Positions 22,163 through 30,821 of a stretch of 64,000 nt of DNA are shown in pieces (position 1 is the first letter of the stretch; every line of letters begins with the position of its first letter). A program made the position numbers and the translations under genes. Origin of the DNA: Pseudomonas viciae (lineage in GTDB: Bacteria; Pseudomonadota; Gammaproteobacteria; Pseudomonadales; Pseudomonadaceae); the NCBI RefSeq assembly GCF_004786035.1, contig NZ_CP035088.1, positions 4,972,001-5,036,000 of the forward strand. The letters run 5' to 3'. Below the pieces are notes generated by a model. It did not search any database, was not told the origin of the DNA, and saw only the letters and a list, made by a program, of their open reading frames with translations.

Positions 22163-22561
22163 TTGGATAACACGACATCTTCCGAAAGAGCAACGCTGAC
22201 GCAAGCGACCCAGAGGTTTGTTGAGGCAAATAATGCCGTTAATCTCGAGGTCGTCATGGCTTTTTTTAGCGATGACGCAGTCTACGAAGATATCTATGGT
22301 GGGAGCCATATCGGTAAGGTGGAAATACGTCAGGCCTTGGCACCTTTTTTTGACGGTTCTTTCGGAAAAATTGAGTATGTAGGAGAGGATCTTTTCGTTG
22401 ATGCTGATTCGAGCAAAATAATGATACGGTGGCGGTGCGATATGCATCTGAATGGAGTATCCACATCGTTGCGAGGGCTAGATCTTCTACATTTCCGTGA
22501 AGGTAAAATTATTGCGAAACTTGCTTATAGCAAGGCTAAGGAAGCGCTCTTTCAGTCTTGA
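22163..22561 (+). CDS. SnoaL/NTF2-fold protein
   Basis: A 132-residue cone-fold protein: TQRFVEANNAVNLEVVMAFFSDDAVYEDI is the typical N-terminal helix-and-strand of SnoaL-like domains, followed by GKVEIRQALAPFF and a terminal RGLDLLHFREGKI strand. Such proteins are small cyclases, isomerases, dehydratases or binding proteins; no catalytic identity can be given. Start is a TTG at 22163 with AGGTGA seven bases upstream. It follows the TetR-type gene on the same strand after 284 bases, so it may be a target of that regulator. Confidence 0.75.
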   Translation: MDNTTSSERATLTQATQRFVEANNAVNLEVVMAFFSDDAVYEDIYGGSHIGKVEIRQALAPFFDGSFGKIEYVGEDLFVDADSSKIMIRWRCDMHLNGVSTSLRGLDLLHFREGKIIAKLAYSKAKEALFQS

Positions 22562-23141
22562 GTCTGTCCTTCCCACCAGCATATATCGCTTCATACCTTG
22601 GCGTCATTTACGACTCTAGACTATTAACGGATAGAATGGGCTCCGAATACGCTCCTACTTGTGCTAGATGGCGGCACTCACCGGCTAGAAGATGAGTGCC
22701 ACGCTGGTCCGACTAGGAAATAAGCTGTCAGTCTTAAGATGCTAGCGTCGGAAGACAAATGCTCACTTCTGACAGATGACCAGTTTTATTAGCGAGACTT
22801 TTCGACATGCACTGGACTAATCATTTTCTTCCTAAACCGTCCCAACTGCACAGCTGCTTGGACACATAAAAAAACCAGAAACGATGCCAGGCCGATAGTT
22901 CATATCAATATCCGCGATTTACAAATTACATCATTTTTCGTGAATTATTCCCTGATAGAAAAGCGCCCTAGTCGAGGCAATACCTCTACAACGTTTAACT
23001 ATTTGAACTGCAAAGAAAGAGACAATGACGACTTAGTTACTCACTGCGATATTAGGACAGCAACCGCACGGAAGCCTTGGCCATGACCGCCAACATTTAG
23101 ACTGTACCTAGCGGGGCCTGCCCTTTTTAAAAGGCTGCCCT
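22562..23141. other. Gap containing the probable left boundary of the ICE
   Basis: No gene or tRNA recognised. An 8-base-arm hairpin lies at 22673-22700 (GGCACTCA and TGAGTGCC). Sequence left of here is AT-rich accessory DNA and ICE core genes start at 23142, so an attachment site may lie here. No direct repeat partner is available within the window to prove it. Confidence 0.4.
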
Positions 23142-23888
23142 ATGTACACATCGAACGGATTCAATCCTCTTGCCAAGCTGTTCTATAGACCCATTGACGT
23201 TGCAATCCGCTGGTGCGACTTAATCGCTTTTGAAACCCAGATCCTCGGGTCCTCGTGGGAGTGCCCTGCTCTACTCGCCAAAGCTTTCCCGCAGTGGCCA
23301 TGCCTACACGCTACTACTGAAAAAATTCTCGACGCGATTCGAAATCATGAGCTACGTTATGGCGCTTTAGGTACGACCGTTCCCTCAGGCACGCCAATTG
23401 ATTACAAACTGCTGACCATCAGGCATTCGGACCTGAAATGGTGGATGTTCAACCACCATCCGGATCAGCGACCGTTTTTTTTATTTGGCCTCCCTACTGA
23501 GCAGGAAAATATACGCTACGAGACATACCTGACCTTGCAAGCAGATAGAGAAGCGCTAGAAGTACAATTAAAAGCAGCCGAAGCAACACTTCAGACGCTA
23601 ATGAGCGAACTTCAGTCCGCAGGTATAGAACGCGAGAACCTACGCGCACTTGCTGAAAATGGAAAGCACCTCAGCGACCAAAGCAAAGCAAGCTTTCTTA
23701 ACGTGATCGGAGCATTGGTAAACACGATGCTGAGCTCATCCGAGGCAGGAAGACGACATTCGATATTCGACAACCAAGCAGCCATCGTCGATTCTATAAC
23801 TGCACATTACAGTGGCGTGCCAGGGTTGAGTAAGCGTTCGCTAGACGAGAAATTTGCAGCCGGCAGGCGTAGCCTTTCCCGAACATAA
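23142..23888 (+). CDS. Conserved ICE protein with coiled coil, function unknown
   Basis: A 248-residue protein of unknown function. The N-terminal half (1-120) has aromatic-rich segments (RWCDLIAFE, LKWWMFNHHPDQRPFFLF). Residues about 125-170 look like a coiled coil rich in Glu, Leu and Gln. The C-terminal part (FLNVIGALVNTML, then FDNQAAIVDSITAHYSGVPGLSKRSLDEKFAAGRRSL) resembles a tail seen in many proteobacterial island proteins. It is the first gene of the ICE, upstream of alpA and parA on the same strand, so a maintenance or regulatory role is possible. Confidence 0.7.
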   Translation: MYTSNGFNPLAKLFYRPIDVAIRWCDLIAFETQILGSSWECPALLAKAFPQWPCLHATTEKILDAIRNHELRYGALGTTVPSGTPIDYKLLTIRHSDLKWWMFNHHPDQRPFFLFGLPTEQENIRYETYLTLQADREALEVQLKAAEATLQTLMSELQSAGIERENLRALAENGKHLSDQSKASFLNVIGALVNTMLSSSEAGRRHSIFDNQAAIVDSITAHYSGVPGLSKRSLDEKFAAGRRSLSRT

Positions 23889-24003
23889 TTTGGAGTATTG
23901 CACTGCAACCCTCTTGATTGCGTTGCAATGACATTGTTCACTTTCAGATGTTGAATTCAGGTTACTTCCCATCACGCGCCAACCAGCGCCAGGAGTGACC
24001 AGA

Positions 24004-24234
24004 ATGTCCAGCCAAGACTCACTCGTCACTGGAACACCTCAATCGCTGATAGAGCGTCATATCATGCGGCGCGAAGAGGTCGAGCGTAGGACCGGCTTCA
24101 AACGTGCGCATATCTACAATTTGATGAAGAAAGGAGAATTCCCCCAAGCTAAACGCATCGGCATGCGTGCGGTCGGTTGGGACTCCCTAGAGATCGAACG
24201 GTGGGTAACCGAACGCCTGACACAGCAGGATTGA
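24004..24234 (+). CDS. alpA: AlpA-family DNA-binding regulator
   Basis: A 76-residue winged helix-turn-helix protein of the AlpA/phage excisionase-like family: IMRREEVERRTGFKRAHIYNLMKKGEFPQAKRIG, then VGWDSLEIERWVTERL. AlpA proteins activate integrase or excision genes of islands and prophages. The ATG at 24004 is chosen over an in-frame GTG at 23995 because AGGAG (23991-23995) lies eight bases before it. It is followed after four bases by parA. Confidence 0.88.
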   Translation: MSSQDSLVTGTPQSLIERHIMRREEVERRTGFKRAHIYNLMKKGEFPQAKRIGMRAVGWDSLEIERWVTERLTQQD

Positions 24235-24238
24235 TGTC

Positions 24239-25081
24239 ATGCGTGTGGCATCGGTGGTTTCAACGAAAGGTGGGGTAGGCAAGACCACGGTAACCGCCAA
24301 TCTTGGTGGTCTACTCGCAGATGCGGGTTTGCGCGTCCTCCTACTGGACTTGGATAGCCAGCCCACACTCTCCAGCTACTACGCATTGAGCCATACAGCT
24401 GCCGCCGGAGTGTTTGAGCTGCTCGCACTTAATCTTTCGGATCCCGCACAGGTCATCTCCACGACCGCGATTACCGGACTCGACCTGATCCATTCCAACG
24501 ATGATGAGGGTCGACTATGCACATTGCTATTGCATGCTCCTGACGGACGCCTCCGGCTGCGCAACCTGCTCGATGCTTTCCGCCCCAGCTATGACCTGCT
24601 TCTGATCGATACCCAAGGCGCGCGGAGCGTGCTGTTGGAGATGGCCATACTGGCCTCTGACCTTGCCCTCTCCCCTATTACTCCTGAAATGCTCGCTGCT
24701 CGTGAACTACGCCGGGGAATTCTGAAACTGCTCAACGAACTTGAGCCCTTTCGCGACTTGGGTATCGCTCCACCTCCTCTGAGGCTTTTGCTGAATCAAG
24801 TGAACGACATCAAATCGGACACTCGCATGATCATGCGCAGCCTGCGCGAAACGTTCATAGGGACTTCAGCCATCCAGGTCCTGCAGACCGTAGTTCCCGA
24901 TCGAGTGGCCTATCTGAATGCTGCCTCCCTGCGTCTACCCGTTCACCGCGTCGAAACTCGTCGCCCTATTGGCCGTCGATCTGCGTCGGCCTTGGAGACC
25001 ATACAAGCCTTGGCCATAGAGTTATTTCCTGAGTGGCGCCAAGCAATCTGCTCAGTGAGTGGTCCTCAGGTGCGCTCATGA
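24239..25081 (+). CDS. parA: ParA-family ATPase
   Basis: A 280-residue deviant Walker-type ATPase of the ParA/Soj family, used for partition or maintenance of the excised ICE. The Walker A motif KGGVGKTT is at residues 10-17, including the signature lysine; LLLDLDSQPTLSSYY supplies the A' motif and LLLIDTQGA the Walker B region. It starts just after alpA and lies upstream of parB, with one small gene between. In the PAPI-1/PFGI-1 family this soj-type gene is needed for stability of the circular form. Confidence 0.92.
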   Translation: MRVASVVSTKGGVGKTTVTANLGGLLADAGLRVLLLDLDSQPTLSSYYALSHTAAAGVFELLALNLSDPAQVISTTAITGLDLIHSNDDEGRLCTLLLHAPDGRLRLRNLLDAFRPSYDLLLIDTQGARSVLLEMAILASDLALSPITPEMLAARELRRGILKLLNELEPFRDLGIAPPPLRLLLNQVNDIKSDTRMIMRSLRETFIGTSAIQVLQTVVPDRVAYLNAASLRLPVHRVETRRPIGRRSASALETIQALAIELFPEWRQAICSVSGPQVRS

Positions 25082-25149
25082 CAACCCGCTCACGTCGTCA
25101 TCGCTGTTGCATCAGCGTTGATCTCAAGCACTAGGCAAGGAGTTCTGTA

Positions 25150-25359
25150 ATGCTGAATTACAGCCATCTCATCGTTCAACCGCTCGAACTATCAGAGCCA
25201 CCTCCTAGCGATGAGTACTGCACCGTGGTCGTTCGTCTACGGGGTGGCCGCTCGGCTATGGGATGGTTCCTCGCAGAACTTTCACAACATTTCGAAGGAT
25301 CGGGTACGGCCGAGGTCGTTGAATTCGAGATAGGTGACCACTTGCGCGGTCGGCGTTAA
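25150..25359 (+). CDS. Small ICE protein of unknown function
   Basis: A 69-residue protein without recognised domain. It has a good AGGAG five bases before the ATG and sits in the operon between parA and parB, 14 bases ahead of parB. Composition is acidic and mixed, with no membrane segment. Small genes at this position are common in related ICEs, which supports it being real. Confidence 0.65.
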   Translation: MLNYSHLIVQPLELSEPPPSDEYCTVVVRLRGGRSAMGWFLAELSQHFEGSGTAEVVEFEIGDHLRGRR

Positions 25360-25373
25360 CTGAGGTTTTTCCA

Positions 25374-26957
25374 ATGAAGAAGCCCAGCCAAGAGGAGATC
25401 ACCGACAAGCTGCAGCAGGGCCACTTCCCACAAGGGCCGAACTTGGAGCAACCGTCCGATCCGATCACCGATACCCCCATGCTGGTGACGTTAGAACAGC
25501 TAAGACCCTACGACCTCAACCCACGATTCATTCGTAATCCGATGTACGACGACATCAAGGCCTCAATCCGCGAACGAGGGTTGGATCAGCCACCGCCGAT
25601 CACCCGCCGCCCGGGTGAACCGACCTTCATCATCCGCAACGGCGGCAACACCCGCCTGGCGATTCTCGGACAGCTGTGGCAAGAGACCCATGACGAACGC
25701 TTCTTTCGTATCCACTGCCTGTTTCGACCTTGGACCAATGAGGCTACCGCCCTGCTCGGCCATCTGGCTGAAAGCGACTTGCACGGCCAACTCACTTTCA
25801 TCGAACGTGCCATCGCTGTCGCAAAACTCAGGGCCATGTTTGAGCTAGATGGGGCTGCACTCTCGCAGCGCGAACTGGCAAAACGCCTTGCTTCCGGGGG
25901 CTATCCGATTTCGCAATCGCATATCAGCCGGATGCTCGATACCTTGGAATATTTGCTGCCGGCTATCCCGCAAACACTGTATGCCGGATTGGGTAAATCG
26001 CAAATTGAACGCCTAATAGGTCTGCGTAGCCAGGCAGAAAAAACCTGGAATCGCTATCCGGCCAATAGCCGTGAGTTCACCGAGCTCTGGTTGGACACCC
26101 TGGCCTCTTTTGATGCCGAGCCCGAGTCATTCGACCTTGCGCAGATCCAGGACGAACTGCTCGAACGAATGAGCCAATTGCTCGGGCAGTCTTACCGCAT
26201 GCTGGCTTTGGAGCTGAGCGACACCCAACGCCCTCTGCCGATACCTAGCGTTGCCGTGACCACGCAAGCAACGCACATGCCTCCATCAGGTGAAGATGGA
26301 GTTACAAAATCTCCTCTCCGTTCCGAGCTTGAACCCTCGGACCATAAGCACCAGTCGAAGACCGGCGCTGCGCCAAAACCCTCCACGCAGCCTGAGGCCA
26401 ACGTCACACCAGAGCTAAACCCTCCATCGCGAGTTCAACAGATTCGTGACCAGATCAATCGCGAAACGCCCGCCGAAACAGTAAGAGAAGTCGATACTCG
26501 TGTGAGCCACGACATCTGGAGCATCGCCCCTGCGCTCGATACTCCCGAGCAACTGCGTTCAGCCATCGCTGCGCTGGCGAGGGAGATGGCAGCCTATGCC
26601 GGGCGGCCCGAGATCATCATCAATCAGCAGGACGGCTTGGGCTTCATCCTCGACATGGAGCAGGTTGATCTGACGACACCGCGCGCGACCGGTGTTCATC
26701 TACTGCTTCTGGCCCTGTTGCGTGCTCAGGATGAGGTGGACTGGGAGGACCGCAAACTGTTGCCCTCAGCCCTGTTTGGGCAACTGTTGCTGGGGGTGTA
26801 TCAGTTGCCCCTGGCAGATCAACCAACCATGGATGTGGGGTTGGAACGCCTGCCGGACCATTTACTGATCAAGCTGTATCGCCTGATCCGCTTGGCCCGG
26901 CGCCTGATCGAATTAACGCTTACCGTTGAAGACGACTCACCGGAGAAGCTGCCATGA
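25374..26957 (+). CDS. parB: ParB-family partition protein (ICE class)
   Basis: A 527-residue DNA-binding partner of ParA. The N-terminal ParB/Spo0J nuclease-like domain (about 40-110) includes LEQLRPYDLNPR, SIRERGLDQPPPI and FIIRNGGNTRLAIL. A helix-turn-helix follows (QRELAKRLASGGYPISQSHISRMLDTL). The middle (about 280-370) is a low-complexity Pro/Ser/Glu linker and the C-terminus a large domain specific to ICE-type ParB proteins. Its stop overlaps the next gene by four bases, showing translational coupling. Length and layout match the PFGI-1 ParB class rather than chromosomal ParB (about 290 residues). Confidence 0.9.
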   Translation: MKKPSQEEITDKLQQGHFPQGPNLEQPSDPITDTPMLVTLEQLRPYDLNPRFIRNPMYDDIKASIRERGLDQPPPITRRPGEPTFIIRNGGNTRLAILGQLWQETHDERFFRIHCLFRPWTNEATALLGHLAESDLHGQLTFIERAIAVAKLRAMFELDGAALSQRELAKRLASGGYPISQSHISRMLDTLEYLLPAIPQTLYAGLGKSQIERLIGLRSQAEKTWNRYPANSREFTELWLDTLASFDAEPESFDLAQIQDELLERMSQLLGQSYRMLALELSDTQRPLPIPSVAVTTQATHMPPSGEDGVTKSPLRSELEPSDHKHQSKTGAAPKPSTQPEANVTPELNPPSRVQQIRDQINRETPAETVREVDTRVSHDIWSIAPALDTPEQLRSAIAALAREMAAYAGRPEIIINQQDGLGFILDMEQVDLTTPRATGVHLLLLALLRAQDEVDWEDRKLLPSALFGQLLLGVYQLPLADQPTMDVGLERLPDHLLIKLYRLIRLARRLIELTLTVEDDSPEKLP

Positions 26958-27502
26958 GCTTGTCGTTCAATGTACTCAATCAAGCCATGTTGACTCAGGT
27001 CCTGCATGAGCTGCGGTTGGGTAATCTGCAGCGCTGCAAAGCGTTAGGGCTGGGTGAGGATGACATCTACTTGTTGCAGTCCCTACCGCCGACCACCCTG
27101 GCGCGTCTGGCGCACGCGACCGTACCTTGGGTCGAGGTCAAGATCGACTCGCCGGTGCTGCACAGATTAATTGAGCAAGCCGATCGCGATGAACAGAATG
27201 AGCGCTTGATCAACCGAGCTCTGAAACTCGGCGCCAGCAGCACCATCATGTATCAGAACTTCGGCTTGGCCCATTCGGAAACGGCAATGCGTCGACGTCT
27301 GCTCAAGATAGAAACCCGCAAGGGACGACCGCAGAATTTGAGCGAAGCGCAAGAGCACGCACTGTGGCAACGCTGGTGTCAGCTACGAGCACAAGACCCT
27401 ACCGAAGATCAGCTCGACGCCATGATGATGTTGGCTGAGGAACAACAGATCAGCTTGACCATCGTCTGGCAGCAGATCGAGCACTACAGCAAGAACACAT
27501 GA
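26954..27502 (+). CDS. DUF2857 protein, ICE maintenance region
   Basis: A 182-residue protein of the DUF2857 family, nearly always found directly after parB in this ICE class. It has no membrane segment and is rich in Leu, Gln and Glu. In ICEclc and relatives DUF2857 proteins belong to the regulatory or replication module, but biochemical function is unknown. The gene overlaps parB at its start and the next gene at its end by four bases each. Confidence 0.85.
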   Translation: MSLSFNVLNQAMLTQVLHELRLGNLQRCKALGLGEDDIYLLQSLPPTTLARLAHATVPWVEVKIDSPVLHRLIEQADRDEQNERLINRALKLGASSTIMYQNFGLAHSETAMRRRLLKIETRKGRPQNLSEAQEHALWQRWCQLRAQDPTEDQLDAMMMLAEEQQISLTIVWQQIEHYSKNT

Positions 27503-28689
27503 ACACCCGCCCGCTCAGCCGTTGGCAACGCGTCCTGCAGCAATGCGCGCAGCAATTGAGCGAACGTTGGCCCACTCGCCCTACCATCGAGAAACCTTCC
27601 AACCAAGCGCTGGAGGCTGGATTTCTGTTCAGTGGCCAATCACACGAAGTCGTACCGCGTCGTTTGCTGCTGGATAACCGTTTGACACCGTTGGAGCGCA
27701 ATGCCTGGCAGATCTTTCGATTCATGTTACAAGGCCAGGGCCTGGTCACACCGCGCTATGAGGATCTGCAACCGTATCTGTCGAGTATCCCCTATGGGAC
27801 CTCAGCCTCACGTGAAACCATCGCTCGCGTATTGACAATGCTCAGGCTCACTCGTTGGCTCAGCTTGGTGAGTCGCGGGCGTGACCAAGTTAGTGGACGT
27901 CTGCAAGGCTCTTTGTATGTTCTGCACGATGAACCGTTAACACTCGCCGAAGCCATGGAACTGGATCAGGACTATCTGGAGCTGGTTGGACATTGCCTTG
28001 ATCATGCCACCAAGGCGGTGCGTATCGTCGCTCAGCACCTTCTGGATGAAATCAGCCTTGATACCAGTATCGACCTGAGCCAACTCCCCACCCGCCTCGA
28101 CACCTGGGGTGATCGGTGGGTAGATCAGAATTCTAACTCGCAAACAAAAGGTTCGATGCACGATGCCGAACAAAGCGGCGATCACCCCGTTCGGAATCAT
28201 GCAGCCCCTCGTTCGGATTCCGAACCAGGTGTAGAGGCCAATATTCCCGGCGACGTTCGGAATCCGAACGTCGCCTGTACAGTAGTAAAAGAAAGTATTT
28301 GTACAGTACCGCACGCGAGCCCGGCGGTGGATAACGTGCTCTGGCCCACTGCGCTGACCCTGAGCCCGAACGAGCGTCAAGCCATCACCGTGGCGCTCAA
28401 TAAACTCAAGCTGTCAGAGAGGCAGGCGGTGCTCAACGAAGCCGGGGCACGTTGTGCTGCGGGCGGCATCCGCAAACCTGCGGCTTATCTGATGGGTCTG
28501 ATTCAGCGTGCGCTAAAAGGCGACTTTCATCCGTGGGCGGGCCAGGCAGAAACGACGCCCATTGCAGCGCATCCTCAATCTGCTCCAGCGCGGACCACTC
28601 GAAAAAAAGGTGAACCCGCCTCTGCCGTTGCTCAAGCCTGCCTGGATGAACTGCGCCAACTGCGTGGGAAACGTTCTGGACGTCAGTAG
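27499..28689 (+). CDS. STY4528-family pathogenicity island replication protein
   Basis: A 396-residue protein of the STY4528 family, thought to act in replication of excised islands. Conserved N-terminal features are FLFSGQSHEVVPRRLLLDNRLTPLERNAWQIFR and YLSSIPYGTSASRETIARVLTMLRLTRWLSL (read in segments), the latter a winged-helix-like replication-initiator region. The C-terminal half is variable, with a Ser/Asn-rich linker near 210-270. The start overlaps the DUF2857 gene. It ends the first coupled block; a hairpin follows. Confidence 0.87.
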   Translation: MNTRPLSRWQRVLQQCAQQLSERWPTRPTIEKPSNQALEAGFLFSGQSHEVVPRRLLLDNRLTPLERNAWQIFRFMLQGQGLVTPRYEDLQPYLSSIPYGTSASRETIARVLTMLRLTRWLSLVSRGRDQVSGRLQGSLYVLHDEPLTLAEAMELDQDYLELVGHCLDHATKAVRIVAQHLLDEISLDTSIDLSQLPTRLDTWGDRWVDQNSNSQTKGSMHDAEQSGDHPVRNHAAPRSDSEPGVEANIPGDVRNPNVACTVVKESICTVPHASPAVDNVLWPTALTLSPNERQAITVALNKLKLSERQAVLNEAGARCAAGGIRKPAAYLMGLIQRALKGDFHPWAGQAETTPIAAHPQSAPARTTRKKGEPASAVAQACLDELRQLRGKRSGRQ

Positions 28690-28712
28690 ATTTGATGCCA
28701 CTGGCATCAAAT
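28690..28712 (+). terminator. Perfect 10-bp-arm hairpin after the STY4528 gene
   Basis: ATTTGATGCC, loop ACT, GGCATCAAAT begins directly after the TAG stop. The stem is perfect but no U-run follows, so it may be a weak or Rho-type terminator, a processing site or mRNA end protector rather than an intrinsic terminator. Confidence 0.5.
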
Positions 28713-28867
28713 CCAGGGAGTTCCAGAGCGCAATCCCTGTAGCGCCGTAGGCATCGGGTGAATCATCTCCCAGAAGCTCAAACCGAACAGGCAGCATTCA
28801 AGTTTTTCGCTGCCCTCAAGGCTCATCCGTCACAAGGTGCTCGCCAAGCTTATGCGAGGACTCCACC

Positions 28868-29623
28868 GTGGCCGATCACTACCAGCTCAACCTGGGCTCA
28901 TTGCGCAGCAGCATTACGTTAACGCTGCACACCCATCACGCCGCTCGCATCTGGCAAGGCCGGACTGCACGCGAAGGTGTTCACTCGATTATGGGCATGG
29001 CCGGCTATATCAGCGTCACTAACCTGATTAAGCAAACCGCGGCACAGGACGACCCGTATGCCGACTGGGCCATGGTGCAACTCGAAGAAAAACTGCTGCA
29101 GGCCAAGGCTGGGATGCTGGAACTGACCCAACAGCTTGATCGGATCAGACAAGACCTGCCGACCCAAATCGACATGGGCGACAACCTCAACATCCACCCC
29201 GTAACCTTGCCGTTGTACATCGGCAGCCAGTTGGGCTTCCTAGCGGTGTACCTGTTGACCGACTACGACACGCTGGTGCGCCATACCCTATTGGCGCATC
29301 ACACCGCTCTTATCGGTCGCACGGACATGGAAACCTGGATCGATGACGGCGCCCATCTACTGCGAAGCCTATTCGGCTTGGCGCAGCGTTACCGGCATGC
29401 CGGTGTTACGCGCGATGACATGGCAGCGAGCAACGCTCGCGCCCTGGCGGCCATCGACAAACTGGGGTTGCCCCCCATGGACATCCTCGGGGGTCATCGC
29501 CGCTCCCAGTTTGCGCCACCGATCATTCGCCGAGGTGCTGTGCCTAAGGATGACGCTGAGACTCTGGCTGAGGAGCCCAGTGGACCATCAACGACCGTGG
29601 ATGAGCCTGAGGGCGACGCATGA
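28868..29623 (+). CDS. TIGR03761 (PFL_4669) integrating conjugative element protein
   Basis: A 251-residue ICE family protein of unknown function. Characteristic parts are GSLRSSITLTLHTHHAARIWQGR at the N-terminus and TLPLYIGSQLGFLAVYLLTDYD in the middle (read in segments). The C-terminus (PPMDILGGHRRSQFAPPI) is followed by an acidic, Pro/Ser-rich tail. The start is a GTG at 28868 with GAGG eight bases upstream. It overlaps DUF3158 by four bases. Its constant place between the STY4528 protein and SSB points to DNA processing or replication. Confidence 0.88.
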   Translation: MADHYQLNLGSLRSSITLTLHTHHAARIWQGRTAREGVHSIMGMAGYISVTNLIKQTAAQDDPYADWAMVQLEEKLLQAKAGMLELTQQLDRIRQDLPTQIDMGDNLNIHPVTLPLYIGSQLGFLAVYLLTDYDTLVRHTLLAHHTALIGRTDMETWIDDGAHLLRSLFGLAQRYRHAGVTRDDMAASNARALAAIDKLGLPPMDILGGHRRSQFAPPIIRRGAVPKDDAETLAEEPSGPSTTVDEPEGDA

Positions 29624-30138
29624 ATCTCAAGCACCCTGTTCAACCGATAGCCTTCGCAGGGCTGACATCAGATGCCTATCGACAGCTCGAACACGCAGCC
29701 TCCCTAAAAGGCCTTTTAAAACCATTTAAGGGTAAGGGGGAGTTGGAGCACCTGGCGCAAGTTGCGAGGGAAATCGAGGCGCAACTATGTCGTTTGATGG
29801 AAACCGTGGCGCAGCAGGCAGAACGCCTTCCTTACTCGCTGCTGGATTTTCGCCTGGTGTTGCAGAACACCAGCGCTGGCAGCACCTTCCTGCGCTGGCG
29901 CTCCCGTGATTTCTCCCGAATGGGCGTTGTGGTCTGGGAACAGCAACTCAGCAACAGAGCCTTGCCGCAGCTGGTACGCGAGGGCTTGCACCGATTCGAA
30001 TGCGACCGCATTGTGCTGAACCTGCAGATGAGCGTGATGCATTCAATACTGCGCCAGGCCACCACCTGCGCGATCAAAATGGCCAGTGCCGACGAGCGGC
30101 TGCGCCAGTTCACTACAGCAGTGGAGGTATCACGATGA
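29620..30138 (+). CDS. DUF3158 family ICE protein
   Basis: A 172-residue protein of the DUF3158 family, coupled to its neighbours by overlaps of four bases on both sides. The region LLDFRLVLQNTSAGSTFLRWR and a C-terminal helical part are typical. Function unknown; it always accompanies TIGR03761 and SSB, so a role in handling single-stranded transfer or replication intermediates is likely. Confidence 0.85.
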   Translation: MNLKHPVQPIAFAGLTSDAYRQLEHAASLKGLLKPFKGKGELEHLAQVAREIEAQLCRLMETVAQQAERLPYSLLDFRLVLQNTSAGSTFLRWRSRDFSRMGVVVWEQQLSNRALPQLVREGLHRFECDRIVLNLQMSVMHSILRQATTCAIKMASADERLRQFTTAVEVSR

Positions 30139-30590
30139 GTACTTTTTTTGTCGGCGAAGGCAACATCGGCAGTGCGCCAGAATTCCAGGAGTTTGCCTCA
30201 GGCAATGACGAGCCACGGCGTCTGCTGCGACTGAACGTGTACTTCGATAATCCCGTGCCGCGCGATGGTAGCTATGAAGATCGGGGCGGTTATTGGGCAC
30301 CGGTTGAGCTCTGGCACCGCGAAGCCGAGCATTGGAGCATGCTGTATCAGAAAGGCATGCGCGTGCTGGTCGAGGGGCGTACGGTCAAGGATGAGTGGGA
30401 GGACAGTGAGGACAATGCGCGGGTGACCTTCAAGATCGAGGCTCGTCGGGTCGGTATCCTGCCTCACCGTGTACAAAATGTGGTCATGCGCGAGCGTTCC
30501 AGTGAACAGTCGGTGACTGGAAAAAACGGAGGACAAGGTACAGAGCCAGCCAGTCCACCAGCATCGAAGCCCAAGAAGCGTCGAGGGTAG
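30135..30590 (+). CDS. ssb: ICE-encoded single-stranded DNA-binding protein
   Basis: A 151-residue OB-fold protein: STFFVGEGNIGSAPEFQEF at the N-terminus, RRLLRLNVYFDNP for the second strand pair, then the GMRVLVEGRTVKDEWED turn typical of SSB. The tail is Lys/Pro-rich and ends KPKKRRG, lacking the acidic DDDIPF tip of chromosomal SSB, as seen in other ICE SSB-like proteins. The ATG at 30135 overlaps the DUF3158 stop. It should coat the single strand during conjugation and replication of the element. Confidence 0.88.
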   Translation: MSTFFVGEGNIGSAPEFQEFASGNDEPRRLLRLNVYFDNPVPRDGSYEDRGGYWAPVELWHREAEHWSMLYQKGMRVLVEGRTVKDEWEDSEDNARVTFKIEARRVGILPHRVQNVVMRERSSEQSVTGKNGGQGTEPASPPASKPKKRRG

Positions 30591-30736
30591 CAACCTACGG
30601 ATTGATGGGCTGGCATTAAAAATGCGCCTTTACGCGGGTCTGCTGTACTACGCGTACTCCCTACGCGTGAATATGCGCGTTATGCCCAGACGGCAGAGGG
30701 GCAGCAACCTCTCTTCAAGACTGTTCCACTGACTAA

Positions 30737-30767
30737 TATGAGAAGCCTGCAATTCGGGTTTCTCATA
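30737..30767 (+). promoter_or_regulatory. Hairpin in the leader of topB
   Basis: TATGAGAA at 30737-30744 pairs with TTCTCATA at 30760-30767, extended by CC/GG pairs. It lies in the 231-base leader between ssb and topB, about 55 bases before the topB ATG. No U-run follows, so a regulatory or processing role is more likely than termination. Confidence 0.4.
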
Positions 30768-30821
30768 CCCCGCATTAGCTGATTCAACAACTCTGCTTCG
30801 GACCTTATCTGGAGCAGTCTT

